Shown here piece after piece: positions 54,183 through 63,907 of a stretch of 64,000 nt of DNA (position 1 is the stretch's first letter; the number at the start of each line of letters is the position of its first letter). The DNA lies in the NCBI RefSeq assembly GCF_005116475.1, contig NZ_SWBO01000002.1:267258-331257 (forward strand), in the 5' to 3' direction. The notes beneath the pieces were generated by a model. It ran no database searches and was not told where the DNA came from. It saw nothing but the letters and a program-made list of their open reading frames with translations. This DNA is from Pedobacter cryotolerans. Its GTDB lineage: Bacteria; Bacteroidota; Bacteroidia; Sphingobacteriales; Sphingobacteriaceae. Position numbers and translations under genes: made by a program.

Positions 54183-56918
54183 TTAATATCTGGTGTAAAA
54201 CCCTTTACGTTTACTTAATTTTAAGTCTTGAAGGATTGATGCTTTAACTTTGATATCTATAGAATAACTTTGGTACTGCCCAAAAGGCACCCAACTTGCG
54301 CTTAAATCCCAGCAATGTAAATCTCTATAAATAGAAAACGATGTAGGCGAAATTTCACTTCTAACCAAATCATAACCAGAAGTAAATTGTATCTTCCATT
54401 TGGGCGTTAAATTAAAATCGCCATTAAAGTTTAAACTATTGCTAATGGTTCTAGTAGATCTTTGCCCTAATGGATTACTATAATTAAAACTATAACTTAA
54501 AGCGATATTCCACGGAATATTAAAATCTACAAAAGCATTAGGATCTCTGCTAATTGAAGCAAGTTGCTCAATTTGTTCTTGAGTTCTATTACCGTTATTG
54601 TTCACATCGTTTGCATTTTTAACGGCATCCATGTTTTTATTTCTGCTTTTTAAAGCATCTGGATTAAAACTAAAATCGGTTGAAAAGTTTAAAGACACCA
54701 AACGAGGAAGTTTTCCATCTTGCCAAACATACCTATCTACCTCTTGAAAACTTGAGGAAGTAAATTGCGAAGCACCTGAACCGGTGGTTGTTTGTACAAA
54801 ATCTACAGCGTAAGGACTTAATACCCCACCAAAGTTAAACCCTAATTTGTCAGTAAACTGAGATCGACCACTAAAATTTATAGGCGCCAATTTTTTACTT
54901 GGAGCAACAAAATTGTAGGCGCTTGAAAAAGTTAAACCTTGTATAATCGGTATTTTTCTTTCGCCCGTACCTGTGGTATCTTTTGAAGACAATACTTTTA
55001 ACTCAACATTATTATCTACCGAGAAGTTTAAACCAGCATATTTTCCTGCTGATGGACCTCCAAAAATTCCTTGTTCAAAAATTGAGTAGCGCAACGGCTG
55101 TCCATTAGCACCTCTTACAATTTGAGAACCATCATTCGCAATCGGAACACTTTTACCTGGTCTAATATCATTGGTATAATAAACCTGATCACGATAGTAA
55201 TTGTAATTATTTGATGAAAAATCTGGACGGTACGAAAAGCCAATATTTGGAGTAATTACGTGTCTAATAGCAGCTATATTGCCAATAGGTTTTTTAAATT
55301 CTCTCTTGCCATACAATTTGGTAGACATACCTAAGTTTAAATTATACTCTCCAGCTCTTTTAAAACCACTTACAGTATCTATTTTAACACTATCTGAGGT
55401 AGCTAACCTGATATATCTTTTTTCGATAGTTTGAAAATACCATCGCTCTGTGTAATTGGCACTTGTATTAAAGTTTAAGAACTGCAACACATTAAATGGT
55501 AAACTGATGGGAATATTATGTTGAAATCCGTTTTGAAATCTGCTTAAACCTCCTTTAGCAAAAACTAAACTCTCTTGATCACTAACTGTATTTTTAGCCT
55601 CTAAATTGTAACCAACAGTTAATTTTTGATAAAATTTTTGTGTACCTACCCTATCTTTTGGATCGAAAGGATTGATGGTTGACATATTTAAACTTACCGA
55701 TGGTAAGGTTAAGGTTATTGTTTTAGCCGATGTTTCTTGCGAGTGTGTTAATGCTGATGTTAAATTGAATAAACCATCGCCAAACGTTTTTCCATAAGCA
55801 ATACTCGAGCTCAGTGTGTTTCTTGCAATTTGATCAAAATCATTTGTGGCATTTGCTCCAGTTACTCTAAAATAGCTAGCTGTACCAGCATTAACCGAGG
55901 CACTAAAAGTAGATCCAGGTCTTGCTAACGGATTTTGGCTATGTGTCCAAGCAATGTTAAAGTTTTTTTGCGGCGTATATTCTGGCGTACCTTCTAAACC
56001 ATTTCTAGTACTCGAATAAGCAAGGTTAAAATTACCATTGTGCTTATATCTTTTCATGTAATTGGTTGCCAAGTTCAAATCGTAAGATCCATTGGTAAAT
56101 ATATTACCTGTTATCTTTGCATCCCAATAATCATTTAAAGCAACGTAATAACCGCCGTTTAATAAACCAAAACCTTTAGTTGCATCTTCTTGTGGTGTGG
56201 GTAATATAAAACCAGATGACTTTTTATTGGGCTTAGGAAAAAATGCGAATGGCAAACCTAAAGGCATAGGTATTCGTTCAAACTCCATATAAACCGGACC
56301 AGTTATAATTTGATTTTTTGTAATAATCGCTTTTGTAAAGTGTATCCCAAAATGCGGTTCGGCCAAATTACAAGTACTAAAAGTTTGTCCGAGTGAATGA
56401 ACTTCTTCATCGGGTTGTATTTTGGCAATTCCGCCAGAAAAGAAACCTCCTTCTTGTTCGGTAGATACGCCATAAACTATACCTTTTCCTAACTTAGTAT
56501 TATAATTAATCGAATCGGCTAATGAAGTACCTTCTTGCCCCATTTTAAAAATAGGTCTACCAGTATATTTGCCTTTATCGTTTTTAATCCCACGAGCAAA
56601 AATGGTATTATTTCTCGAATCGAACCTGATGTATTCTGCATCGAGTTCAAATTCATCGTAAATAACACGAGCACTACCATAAAGTTGCATTATTCCGTTT
56701 TTTCTATCAATGTCTGTGGTATCTTTGGCGTAATATTCTAGTTTATCATCTAAACCTCCACCCTTTTTCATTATTTTTTTGGTGGTGTCACGCTTAGTGC
56801 TATCTGTCTGTTGTACCACCTGTTGAAACGAATATGTGCTTAATGCGTACGACTCATTATCAACAGAAGTTAATAAAAGAGCGCAAAATGATAAAATGAT
56901 GTACCTAAAAAGTTTCAA
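54183..56918 (-). CDS. LptD-like outer-membrane LPS assembly protein
   Basis: 911 residues. Signal-like N-terminus followed by an OstA-type jellyroll stretch (RKNGIMQLYGSARVIYDEFE, EYIRFDSRNNTIFARG) and a long beta-barrel rich in alternating aromatic residues, ending with WVPFGQYQSYSIDIKVKAS. This fits LptD, which inserts lipopolysaccharide into the outer membrane, though the Bacteroidetes form is divergent. The frame opens with TTG at 56918, giving LKLFRYIILSFCALLL as signal peptide. Divergent from the amidase gene by a very short gap. Confidence 0.82.
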   Translation of the reverse strand: MKLFRYIILSFCALLLTSVDNESYALSTYSFQQVVQQTDSTKRDTTKKIMKKGGGLDDKLEYYAKDTTDIDRKNGIMQLYGSARVIYDEFELDAEYIRFDSRNNTIFARGIKNDKGKYTGRPIFKMGQEGTSLADSINYNTKLGKGIVYGVSTEQEGGFFSGGIAKIQPDEEVHSLGQTFSTCNLAEPHFGIHFTKAIITKNQIITGPVYMEFERIPMPLGLPFAFFPKPNKKSSGFILPTPQEDATKGFGLLNGGYYVALNDYWDAKITGNIFTNGSYDLNLATNYMKRYKHNGNFNLAYSSTRNGLEGTPEYTPQKNFNIAWTHSQNPLARPGSTFSASVNAGTASYFRVTGANATNDFDQIARNTLSSSIAYGKTFGDGLFNLTSALTHSQETSAKTITLTLPSVSLNMSTINPFDPKDRVGTQKFYQKLTVGYNLEAKNTVSDQESLVFAKGGLSRFQNGFQHNIPISLPFNVLQFLNFNTSANYTERWYFQTIEKRYIRLATSDSVKIDTVSGFKRAGEYNLNLGMSTKLYGKREFKKPIGNIAAIRHVITPNIGFSYRPDFSSNNYNYYRDQVYYTNDIRPGKSVPIANDGSQIVRGANGQPLRYSIFEQGIFGGPSAGKYAGLNFSVDNNVELKVLSSKDTTGTGERKIPIIQGLTFSSAYNFVAPSKKLAPINFSGRSQFTDKLGFNFGGVLSPYAVDFVQTTTGSGASQFTSSSFQEVDRYVWQDGKLPRLVSLNFSTDFSFNPDALKSRNKNMDAVKNANDVNNNGNRTQEQIEQLASISRDPNAFVDFNIPWNIALSYSFNYSNPLGQRSTRTISNSLNFNGDFNLTPKWKIQFTSGYDLVRSEISPTSFSIYRDLHCWDLSASWVPFGQYQSYSIDIKVKASILQDLKLSKRKGFYTRY

Positions 56919-56974
56919 ATTTGTGTATGAATGTTATTTTTGCAATAATGTCTATCACAAAACGTTCAAAATTA

Positions 56975-57853
56975 ATGAAAAATATACCATTGCTTAAGTC
57001 AAATAGAATTTTGATGTTAATTATTTGTGTAGTATTAGTTTTAACTACTGATAATCAACTATTTGCACAAGAATATAAAATAAAAACAATTGTAATTGAT
57101 GCTGGTCACGGTGGCAAAGATGGCTCTACAAGAGGCGCATACTCTACCGAAAAAGAGGTTGCACTTAAAACTGCTTTAAGATTAGGCAAGGCAATTGAAG
57201 AAAACATGAAGGTTGTAAAGGTAATTTATACCCGTAGCACCGATGTTTTTATCCCGCTTTACGAAAGAATTGCGATAGCCAACAACGCAAAAGCAGATTT
57301 ATTTATTTCAATCCATTGTAATGATATGCCTGTTGTAAGCTCTCGTTACATTAGCAGTTACGTACGTAATAAAAAAGGTAAAAAAGTGCCTGTGTATAAA
57401 ACTCGGTATGCAAAAAGCACATCCACCAGAGGTGTAGAAACTTTTGTATCTGGTAGTGGCAGATTAGATGAACAAGATGATGTAATTAAAAGAGAAAATG
57501 CTTCGATGTTTTTAGAAGATAATTACAAAGAAAACTATCAAGGTTTTGATGCCAATGATCCAGAGTCGGCAATTATTCTTTCGTTGATGAAAAACACCTT
57601 TAGAACCCAAAGTTTAAAATTAGCCAAATTAGTACAAGATGAGTATGTAAAAGTTGGCAGAGTAAATAGAGGCGTACAAGAGAAAAGTTTAGCCGTTTTG
57701 GCAAGAGCCGGAATGCCTGCTATATTAACAGAAATTGGGTTTATTAGTAACGCTGGAGAAGAAGATTACATGAACTCTGAAGCTGGCCAAACTGAAATTA
57801 CCAATTGTCTTTTAAAAGCAATACAAGCTTATAAAAACAGTGTAGAAATATAG
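56975..57853 (+). CDS. N-acetylmuramoyl-L-alanine amidase (first of tandem pair)
   Basis: About 292 residues from the ATG at 56975, giving a signal peptide ending LFAQ; ATGs at 56927 and 56948 are also in frame. TATTTTTG at 56935-56942 fits a transcription start near 56948, which favours the ATG at 56975. Amidase_3 fold: VIDAGHGGKDGS (zinc His), SIHCND (zinc His) and LTEIGFISN (catalytic Glu). A Lys-rich insert with YISSYVRNKKGKK is absent from the second copy. It cleaves the muramic acid-peptide bond in cell-wall remodelling or division. Gap to copy two is 41 bases. Confidence 0.92.
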   Translation: MKNIPLLKSNRILMLIICVVLVLTTDNQLFAQEYKIKTIVIDAGHGGKDGSTRGAYSTEKEVALKTALRLGKAIEENMKVVKVIYTRSTDVFIPLYERIAIANNAKADLFISIHCNDMPVVSSRYISSYVRNKKGKKVPVYKTRYAKSTSTRGVETFVSGSGRLDEQDDVIKRENASMFLEDNYKENYQGFDANDPESAIILSLMKNTFRTQSLKLAKLVQDEYVKVGRVNRGVQEKSLAVLARAGMPAILTEIGFISNAGEEDYMNSEAGQTEITNCLLKAIQAYKNSVEI

Positions 57854-57894
57854 TTTATAATATTTATTATAAATTTGCAGCAAACACACCATAA

Positions 57895-58668
57895 ATGAAA
57901 TTTAAATCCGTCCTATTATTTATTTTAATTCTCTTTTCAATTAGGCCAAACGTAGCAAATGCGCAAGGCTACAAAATTAAAACAATAGTTGTTGATGCCG
58001 GACATGGAGGCGTTAAACCAGGAGCTGCCGGAAAATACTCTTTAGAAAAAACTATAGCTCTTAAAGTAGCTTTAAAATTAGGCAAAATGCTTGAAGATGA
58101 ATTGCCTGGTGTAAAAATTATCCAAACCCGTAAAACGGATGTTGATGTAGATTGGTACAGAAGGGCAGAAATTGCAAATGATGCAAAAGCAGATCTTTTT
58201 ATATCTATACACTGCAATTCGATGCCAAAAGGTAATAATTATACCAAAGGAACGGAGACTTTTGTTGGTGCTTATCGCCGTATAAATGAGATGGATGCTG
58301 GTATTAAAGAAAATGAAGATATTTTAAAAGATAAGGATTATAAAAAGAAAGGTGCCTATGATCCTACTGATCCTGAAGAATTAATTATGCTATCTTTGTA
58401 CAAATCTTTATTCAGAACTAAGAGTTTGGTTTTAGCGAAACTAATTCAAAAAAACTATACCGAAGTAAACAAAAGAACCAATAGAGGTGTTAAAGAACAA
58501 GGATTATTAATTTTGCAGCGAGCGGCAATGCCTTCGGTTTTAACAGAGATTGGATTTATTTCTAATGCCGCTGAAGAAGATTATTTGAACTCGCAAGAAG
58601 GACAGGAAGAAATTGTTACCGCCATAGTAAATGCCGTTAAAGAATATAAAAAACAAATAGAAAATTAA
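57895..58668 (+). CDS. N-acetylmuramoyl-L-alanine amidase (second of tandem pair)
   Basis: 257 residues with a signal peptide (residues 1-23, ending ANAQ). The same motifs as its neighbour, VVDAGHGGVKPG, SIHCNS and LTEIGFISN, place it in Amidase_3. It lacks the Lys-rich insert and has an extra GAYDPTDPEE stretch. The two arose by tandem duplication and have diverged a good deal. Like its neighbour it should act on peptidoglycan in the periplasm. An MlaD-type gene follows after 69 bases. Confidence 0.92.
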   Translation: MKFKSVLLFILILFSIRPNVANAQGYKIKTIVVDAGHGGVKPGAAGKYSLEKTIALKVALKLGKMLEDELPGVKIIQTRKTDVDVDWYRRAEIANDAKADLFISIHCNSMPKGNNYTKGTETFVGAYRRINEMDAGIKENEDILKDKDYKKKGAYDPTDPEELIMLSLYKSLFRTKSLVLAKLIQKNYTEVNKRTNRGVKEQGLLILQRAAMPSVLTEIGFISNAAEEDYLNSQEGQEEIVTAIVNAVKEYKKQIEN

Positions 58669-58737
58669 AAAATACAACAGCTTTGCTTAATTAAAAGTTA
58701 AACAACGCTAAATACCATTTAACACGCTACAACACAA

Positions 58738-59691
58738 ATGAAAATAAAAAATGAAACCAAAGTAGGCGTATTAGCAGCATTTGCTATTGCCTTATTGATA
58801 ATTGGCTATAACTTTCTAAAAGGAAATTCTATTTTCACTAGCGAAACAGAATTGTATGCACTTTATACCCAGGTTGATGGTTTGGGTGTTTCTAAACCAG
58901 TTTTAATTAATGGTTTTCAGATAGGTAGAGTTGACAAGCTCGAATTGCAAGCGGATGGTAAAATTAAAGCTACCCTAAAAATCAGAGATCAGTATGAAAT
59001 TCCAGTAAATACCGTTGCAAGATTAGAAAGCACTGATTTATTAGGCGGTAAAGCCGTTGTAATGGTATTAGGTAATAGTAAAGAGTATGCGCAAGATGGC
59101 CACATATTAAATACAAATGTAGAAAAAAGCTTAATGGAATCTGTTCAACCAGTTCAGAAAAAAGCAGAGCTGATTATTGCTAAAATGGATTCAATCCTTA
59201 CTAGTGTAAACTCAATCTTAAATCCTAGTTTTCAGAAAAATGTGGATAAGAGTTTTACTAGCATTGCATCTACCTTGGGTTCATTAGAAGCTACATCTAA
59301 AAAAGTGGATGCTTTAGTTGGCTCAGAAAGCGCAAAATTATCTGGCATTTTATCTAACGTAGAAGCCATAACTTTAAACTTTAAAAACAACGGAGCAAAA
59401 ATTGATGCGGTTTTAAATAACTTAAATACGGTAACAGATAAAGTTGCAGCATTAAATTTCAAAACAACCATCGACAATGCCAATAAAGCTGTTGCTGATT
59501 TACAAGGAATGGTTTCTGAACTAAAAGCTGGTAAAGGATCTCTTGGAAAATTACTAACTGATGAAGAAATGTACAATAACTTGAACAATGCTTCTAAAAA
59601 CTTAGATGCGTTAATGATTGACTTAAAGGCTAATCCGAAACGTTACGTACACTTCTCTGTGTTTGGAGGTGGAAATAAAAAAGATAAGTAA
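58738..59691 (+). CDS. MlaD family protein (MCE domain)
   Basis: 317 residues. One N-terminal membrane helix (AAFAIALLIIGYNFLKG), then an MCE domain (LYTQVDGLGVSKPVLINGFQ and IGRVDKLELQADGKIKA), then a long helical part with repeated Asn/Lys/Val segments. MlaD-type proteins bind a phospholipid-transporting ABC complex and move lipids between membranes. The usual mlaE and mlaF partners are not in this window. A strong terminator follows. Confidence 0.9.
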   Translation: MKIKNETKVGVLAAFAIALLIIGYNFLKGNSIFTSETELYALYTQVDGLGVSKPVLINGFQIGRVDKLELQADGKIKATLKIRDQYEIPVNTVARLESTDLLGGKAVVMVLGNSKEYAQDGHILNTNVEKSLMESVQPVQKKAELIIAKMDSILTSVNSILNPSFQKNVDKSFTSIASTLGSLEATSKKVDALVGSESAKLSGILSNVEAITLNFKNNGAKIDAVLNNLNTVTDKVAALNFKTTIDNANKAVADLQGMVSELKAGKGSLGKLLTDEEMYNNLNNASKNLDALMIDLKANPKRYVHFSVFGGGNKKDK

Positions 59692-59713
59692 CCTAGAAAA
59701 ATATATTATGAAG

Positions 59714-59745
59714 AAGGCTGGAAATTTATTTCTGGCCTTTTTTGT
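59714..59745 (+). terminator. Terminator after the mlaD-like gene
   Basis: AAGGCTGGAAAT / ATTTCTGGCCTT, 12 pairs with two wobbles and a 2-base loop, followed by TTTTTTG. Confidence 0.85.
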
Positions 59746-59852
59746 GCGATAGAAATTTAAAGCAATTCAGCTGGAAGATTTTAGTTACTATTTATGTAGC
59801 TCATTTAAATAATTTTCTTTATTTAACAAAAAAATTTAGCTGAGCTGAGCAC

Positions 59853-59890
59853 TTCGTGGTTCTCCTCGTGAAAAACTCGTTCGAAATGAC
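59853..59890 (-). repeat. Degenerate GTCA-headed hairpin
   Basis: Read on the minus strand: GTCATTTCGAACGAG, then a loop with CACGAGGAG, then CACGAAGTGC. It lies in the 406-base gap between the mlaD-like and RNase Z genes, together with element D. Confidence 0.45.
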
Positions 59891-59954
59891 GCTACATGAG
59901 CAAGATTAATTTACTACTATGAGGGGCTTTCAGTAGCAGAAACCTTCGTTATCT

Positions 59955-60037
59955 AGCCCTGTATGCAGTGGATATATTTTTGTGTCATGCTGAGCGTAGT
60001 CGAAGCACACAAAAAAATTGGAACAAAAAGCAGGACT
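59955..60037 (+). repeat. Composite inverted-repeat element, copy D
   Basis: Left arm AGCCCTGTATGCAGTGGATA then a T run; right arm ACAAAAAAATTGGAAC then AAAAAGCAGGACT. The loop is a GTCA-headed 21-nt hairpin (59987-60007, TGCT..AGCA). Nothing else is seen in this gap besides the terminator and the degenerate hairpin. Confidence 0.65.
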
Positions 60038-60097
60038 AAATTAATATTTGCCTCTGAAACTGAGCTTCAAAAACAATAGATAGAAAATGGTAATTAC

Positions 60098-61009
60098 TTA
60101 TATTTTAAAAGTAATTCCTTCAATTGCTAAATCTGTGTTGGTAAAAACGGATTTAGCCTCGTCTAATAGCTCTACTAATGTCTTGTAACGAGATGAAAAG
60201 TGACCAATCAGTAAATGTTTAGCGCCAACTATATTTGCAACCTCAGCGGCTTGCAAAGCGGTGGTATGATGAGTTTCTTTCGCCCGTTCTAACATCTCAT
60301 GCAGAAATGTAGCTTCATGATAAAGTGTATCACATCCTTTTATAGTTTCAAAATACACTTCATCCATCAAAGTATCAGAGCAATAAGCGTAAGATTTTGG
60401 TTCGGCGGAGTCGGTAGTATAATCTAAATTTTTAATCACATCTCCATTTGGTAAATCTAAGTCCACTCCTCTTTTTAGTAATGGATACAATTCAACCGGC
60501 ACTTGATCTTGTTCTAACTTATCTATCAATAACTTTCTTAAGCGTTTTTTCTCGGTAAATTTAAATCCTGTACAAGGTATTCGATGGTTTAACACAATAG
60601 TTTCTACTGTTACATCGTTGTTTTCGAAAATTACTTCAGATTTGGTGGCATCAGTAAAAGTATAAATTAGTTCATACTTCAAATGCGTATCTGAATGTTT
60701 AAATTGAAGCTCTAAAATTTCTTGTAGTGCTTGTGGGCAAAAAATATGTAAAGGTTTTATCCTTCCATTTAAATGTAAGCTAGAGAGTAAGCCAATTAAA
60801 CCAAAATAATGATCTCCGTGTAAATGACTAATAAAAACGTAATCGATTTTTGAGGCTTTTAACCCAAATTTAATCAATTGTTGCTGAGTACCTTCTGCAC
60901 AATCTATTAAATAAAATTTCTCATTGCAATTTAATAACTGCGATGTTGGGTTTCTATTAAAAATTGGTGTTGCCGAGCTACTGCCTAAAATGGTTACTTC
61001 AAATGTCAT
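60098..61009 (-). CDS. rnz: Ribonuclease Z
   Basis: 303-residue metallo-beta-lactamase-fold endonuclease that trims the 3' end of precursor tRNA. FISHLHGDHYFG is the HxHxDH zinc motif; SSSATPIFNRNPTSQ and HEATFLHEM (His) are further conserved segments, and LIGHFSSRYK ends the fold. It follows a STAS protein gene on the same strand by 3 bases, so co-transcription is likely. Convergent with the mlaD-like gene. Confidence 0.95.
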   Translation of the reverse strand: MTFEVTILGSSSATPIFNRNPTSQLLNCNEKFYLIDCAEGTQQQLIKFGLKASKIDYVFISHLHGDHYFGLIGLLSSLHLNGRIKPLHIFCPQALQEILELQFKHSDTHLKYELIYTFTDATKSEVIFENNDVTVETIVLNHRIPCTGFKFTEKKRLRKLLIDKLEQDQVPVELYPLLKRGVDLDLPNGDVIKNLDYTTDSAEPKSYAYCSDTLMDEVYFETIKGCDTLYHEATFLHEMLERAKETHHTTALQAAEVANIVGAKHLLIGHFSSRYKTLVELLDEAKSVFTNTDLAIEGITFKI

Positions 61010-61012
61010 TAA

Positions 61013-61399
61013 TTATCCTTTATCTACACTGCCACGTAATTCTTTCTCTATTTCTTCCATAAAGATTAAATCAGTTGCTTCATCAATTTTGTTTACAAAT
61101 GTAACCGAATGATGGAGGTTAGATATTTTAACAATATTTGCGATGGTATTGTTTACACCAGATACAACGAATATACCGCCGGCACTTTTGCAAAGTCTAT
61201 CGCCAACTAAAAGACAGCTTAAATCTTGCGAATCGTTACATTCTTTAACATCAGATAAATCTAATACAATGTTTCGATAGCCTTCGGTATTTAATAAGAT
61301 AAATTCCGATTTTAAAGCTGGTGTATTGGCGTTGGTGAAGTTTGGTTCATCCAATTTTAAAACAACATATTTTTCGTGTTTATCTGTAGAAAATTTCAT
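61013..61399 (-). CDS. STAS domain anti-sigma factor antagonist-like protein
   Basis: 128 residues. VVLKLDEPNFTNANTPALKS opens a STAS fold; LDLSDVKECNDSQDLSCLL holds the Asp/Ser site that in SpoIIAA/RsbV proteins is phosphorylated by an anti-sigma kinase. Here the key Ser of DSxxL is present in NDSQDL. No kinase or sigma factor gene lies near it. The gene is 36 bases from purC and 3 from rnz, on the same strand. What it senses is unknown. Confidence 0.82.
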   Translation of the reverse strand: MKFSTDKHEKYVVLKLDEPNFTNANTPALKSEFILLNTEGYRNIVLDLSDVKECNDSQDLSCLLVGDRLCKSAGGIFVVSGVNNTIANIVKISNLHHSVTFVNKIDEATDLIFMEEIEKELRGSVDKG

Positions 61400-61435
61400 G
61401 GTTATTAAGTTTATGTAAAGCGAAAGTAGCTATTT

Positions 61436-62389
61436 TTAATTTGATAATAAATTAGAAAGCGCATTATTCACGTTGGTTTCTATTCTTTCCAAAATATTTG
61501 ATGATGTATTTTTCACAAATTTATCGCCTGTAATTTGCTCGTACAATTCAATGTAACGATCTGATATTGAAGCTACAATCTCTTCTGTCATTTCTGGTAC
61601 AACTTGCCCATCTTTACCTTGAAACCCATTTTCAATTAGCCATTTGCGTACAAACTCTTTGCTCAATTGTTTTTGTGGTTCGTCAGATTGTTGTCTTTCT
61701 TTATATCCATCAGCATAAAAATAACGAGATGAATCTGGAGTGTGAATTTCATCAATCAAGTAAATGGTATCTCCTACTTTACCAAACTCATATTTAGTAT
61801 CAACCAAAATTAAACCGCGTTCGGCAGCCATTTCTGTACCGCGTTTATAAAGTGCATGAGTGTATGCTTCTAACTTTTCGTAATCTAACAAAGAAACAAT
61901 TCCTTTTGCTAAAATATCTTCTTTAGAAATATCTTCATCATGCCCAACTGCAGCTTTTGTAGTTGGTGTAATAATTGGCTCGGGTAATTTATCGTTTTCT
62001 TTTAATCCTTCTGGTAGGGCAACGCCGCAAACCGATCTTTTGCCTAAGCTATACTCACGAGAAGCATGACCAGCCAAATATCCTCTAATCACCATTTCAA
62101 CCTTAAACGGCTCACAAATGCGACCAATTGTTACCATTTCATCTGGTGTAGCTAAAACCCAGTTAGGCACGATATCTTGTGTAGCAGCTAAAAATTTTGC
62201 TGCTATTTGGTTTAAAACTTGTCCTTTAAAAGGAATAGCTTCCGGTAATACCACATCAAATGCTGATATTCTATCGGTTACCACCATTGCCATTAATTGA
62301 TCGTCTATAGTATAAACATCACGTACTTTACCTTTGTAAAAATTGCTCTGTTTTGGAAAATTAAAGTTGGTTTCTTTGATTGCTTTCAT
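61436..62389 (-). CDS. purC: Phosphoribosylaminoimidazolesuccinocarboxamide synthase (SAICAR synthetase)
   Basis: 317-residue enzyme of purine synthesis joining CAIR and aspartate with [53 protein letters not shown] and LVDTKYEFG are its signatures. It is somewhat longer than the common ~240-residue bacterial form, having the longer C-terminal type. The purK-purE pair in this window makes its substrate, though the two loci are separated by about 43 kb. Confidence 0.96.
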   Translation of the reverse strand: MKAIKETNFNFPKQSNFYKGKVRDVYTIDDQLMAMVVTDRISAFDVVLPEAIPFKGQVLNQIAAKFLAATQDIVPNWVLATPDEMVTIGRICEPFKVEMVIRGYLAGHASREYSLGKRSVCGVALPEGLKENDKLPEPIITPTTKAAVGHDEDISKEDILAKGIVSLLDYEKLEAYTHALYKRGTEMAAERGLILVDTKYEFGKVGDTIYLIDEIHTPDSSRYFYADGYKERQQSDEPQKQLSKEFVRKWLIENGFQGKDGQVVPEMTEEIVASISDRYIELYEQITGDKFVKNTSSNILERIETNVNNALSNLLSN

Positions 62390-62489
62390 TGGGGGATAAA
62401 AATAATAAAAAGATATGAGTATTGAGATATGAGATGTGAGACTTAATTGCTTGATTAAGTTTTAATGCACACTTTTTGGAACTTAAATT

Positions 62490-62537
62490 AAAACAAAAAG
62501 TCCGAAAACGAGATTTTTACAATCTTATCTTCGGACT
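62490..62537 (-). terminator. Terminator after the small unknown gene
   Basis: AGTCCGAA (62499-62506) / TTCGGACT (62530-62537), followed on the minus strand by TTTTTGTTTT. Confidence 0.75.
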
Positions 62538-62611
62538 CAACGTGTTTTGCTGTAATGAACAAACCATTAAAATTATTTTAATAACCTATTACTTCCTTCA
62601 TCGACAAAGTA

Positions 62612-62893
62612 TTAATTATTAAATGCATCCAGTACTTCTTCAAAAGAATTTGATGAGATTACACCAATAGATTTATTTTTAACCAAAACTTCAATAATGC
62701 CACCAATTTTCTTAAGCTGCAGCCTTCCTTTAAAAATATGAGCTTGCTCTTCTGCCAAAAAATGCTGTAAATTTTTATGCTTTTCTTTTCGGCAAACCAA
62801 TTCTTCACCGGCATCAAAAATAATTAACCTTAATTTATTACCTAAAGGTTCAAAAGCTAAAGTTAATTTTTCGTTAAGGATGATTTGGCGCAT
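62612..62893 (-). CDS. Small cytoplasmic protein of unknown function
   Basis: 93 residues, no signal or membrane segment. It contains alternating beta-type strands (KLTLAFEPLGNKLRLIIF, GIIEVLVKNKSIGVI) and a central KHKNLQHFLAEEQAHIFKGR helix. I do not recognise the family. It follows the PhoH gene by 42 bases on the same strand and has its own terminator, so it is probably the second gene of a short operon with PhoH. Confidence 0.6.
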   Translation of the reverse strand: MRQIILNEKLTLAFEPLGNKLRLIIFDAGEELVCRKEKHKNLQHFLAEEQAHIFKGRLQLKKIGGIIEVLVKNKSIGVISSNSFEEVLDAFNN

Positions 62894-62935
62894 ATTTTAA
62901 TGTCTTACTACTCGATATTCAAATCTTGCTACTCG

Positions 62936-63907
62936 TTATTGTATATCCCCATAAGCTTTCAAAATCGCTTTTACCAATTTATGTCTTACCACATCTTCTC
63001 CAGTTAGGTAAATTACATCAATACCTTTAATGTCTGTTAAAATACGTAGCGCATTGTGTAAACCAGATTGTGCTTTTTTAGGTAAATCGATTTGAGTAAT
63101 ATCACCAGTTACAATAAATTTTGCCGTTGGACCCATACGGGTTAAAAACATTTTTAACTGCAAATCTGTAGAGTTTTGGGCCTCATCTAAAATCACAAAA
63201 CAGTTATCTAACGTTCTACCACGCATAAATGCCAATGGTGCAACTTCAATGGTTCTGTTTTCTAAATACAATTTTAGCTTTTCTGGCGGAATCATATCAT
63301 CCAAAGCATCATAAAGCGGGCGTAAATAAGGATCCACCTTTTCTTTTAAATCGCCCGGCAAAAACCCTAAACTTTCTCCTGCTTCTACTGCTGGTCTGGT
63401 TAAAATAATCCTTTTGATTTCTTTGTTCTTTAATGCTCTAACCGCCAAAGCTACCGCAGTATAAGTTTTTCCCGTTCCGGCAGGGCCGATGGCAAATAAA
63501 ACATCGTTTTTATTGATGCTATCAACCATTTTACGCTGGTTGGCGGTACGAGCTTTAATCATTAAACCATGATTACCAAAAACAATTACTTCTCCAGAAC
63601 CTGCATTTACAGCTGCAGCAGTTGCTGGAGTATCCTCAGTTTTTGTAGCTGATTTTTTAGAACCCAATATTGATTCTACATCGTTGTGCGAAAGTGTACG
63701 GTATTTATCTAAATGAGCAACCAACTGCTCAAATTTTTGCTCAAATGCCTTTAACTCAGCTTCATCTCCTAAAGCTTTTACGTCATTTCCTCTTGCTACT
63801 ATTTTTAATTTCGGAAAAGCTGCTTTAACCAACTCATAGTGCTCATTGTTAGCACCCCAAAATTGTACTTGATCTGTTGTCTCTAATGTTAGCTTTAGTT
63901 CGTTCAA
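62936..63907 (-). CDS. PhoH family ATPase
   Basis: 323 residues. Walker A is GPAGTGKTYTAVALA; Walker B lies in NCFVILDEAQNSTDLQ; the TRPAVEAGESLGFLPGD stretch is typical of PhoH/YbeZ. The first ~100 residues are a KH-like N-terminal part, containing the Thr/Ala-rich linker. YbeZ partners with the YbeY RNase in other bacteria, so an RNA role is likely; the partner is not in this window. Its frame opens with TTG at 63907, and no ATG is found upstream. The window ends 93 bases later with no further gene visible. Confidence 0.92.
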   Translation of the reverse strand: MNELKLTLETTDQVQFWGANNEHYELVKAAFPKLKIVARGNDVKALGDEAELKAFEQKFEQLVAHLDKYRTLSHNDVESILGSKKSATKTEDTPATAAAVNAGSGEVIVFGNHGLMIKARTANQRKMVDSINKNDVLFAIGPAGTGKTYTAVALAVRALKNKEIKRIILTRPAVEAGESLGFLPGDLKEKVDPYLRPLYDALDDMIPPEKLKLYLENRTIEVAPLAFMRGRTLDNCFVILDEAQNSTDLQLKMFLTRMGPTAKFIVTGDITQIDLPKKAQSGLHNALRILTDIKGIDVIYLTGEDVVRHKLVKAILKAYGDIQ

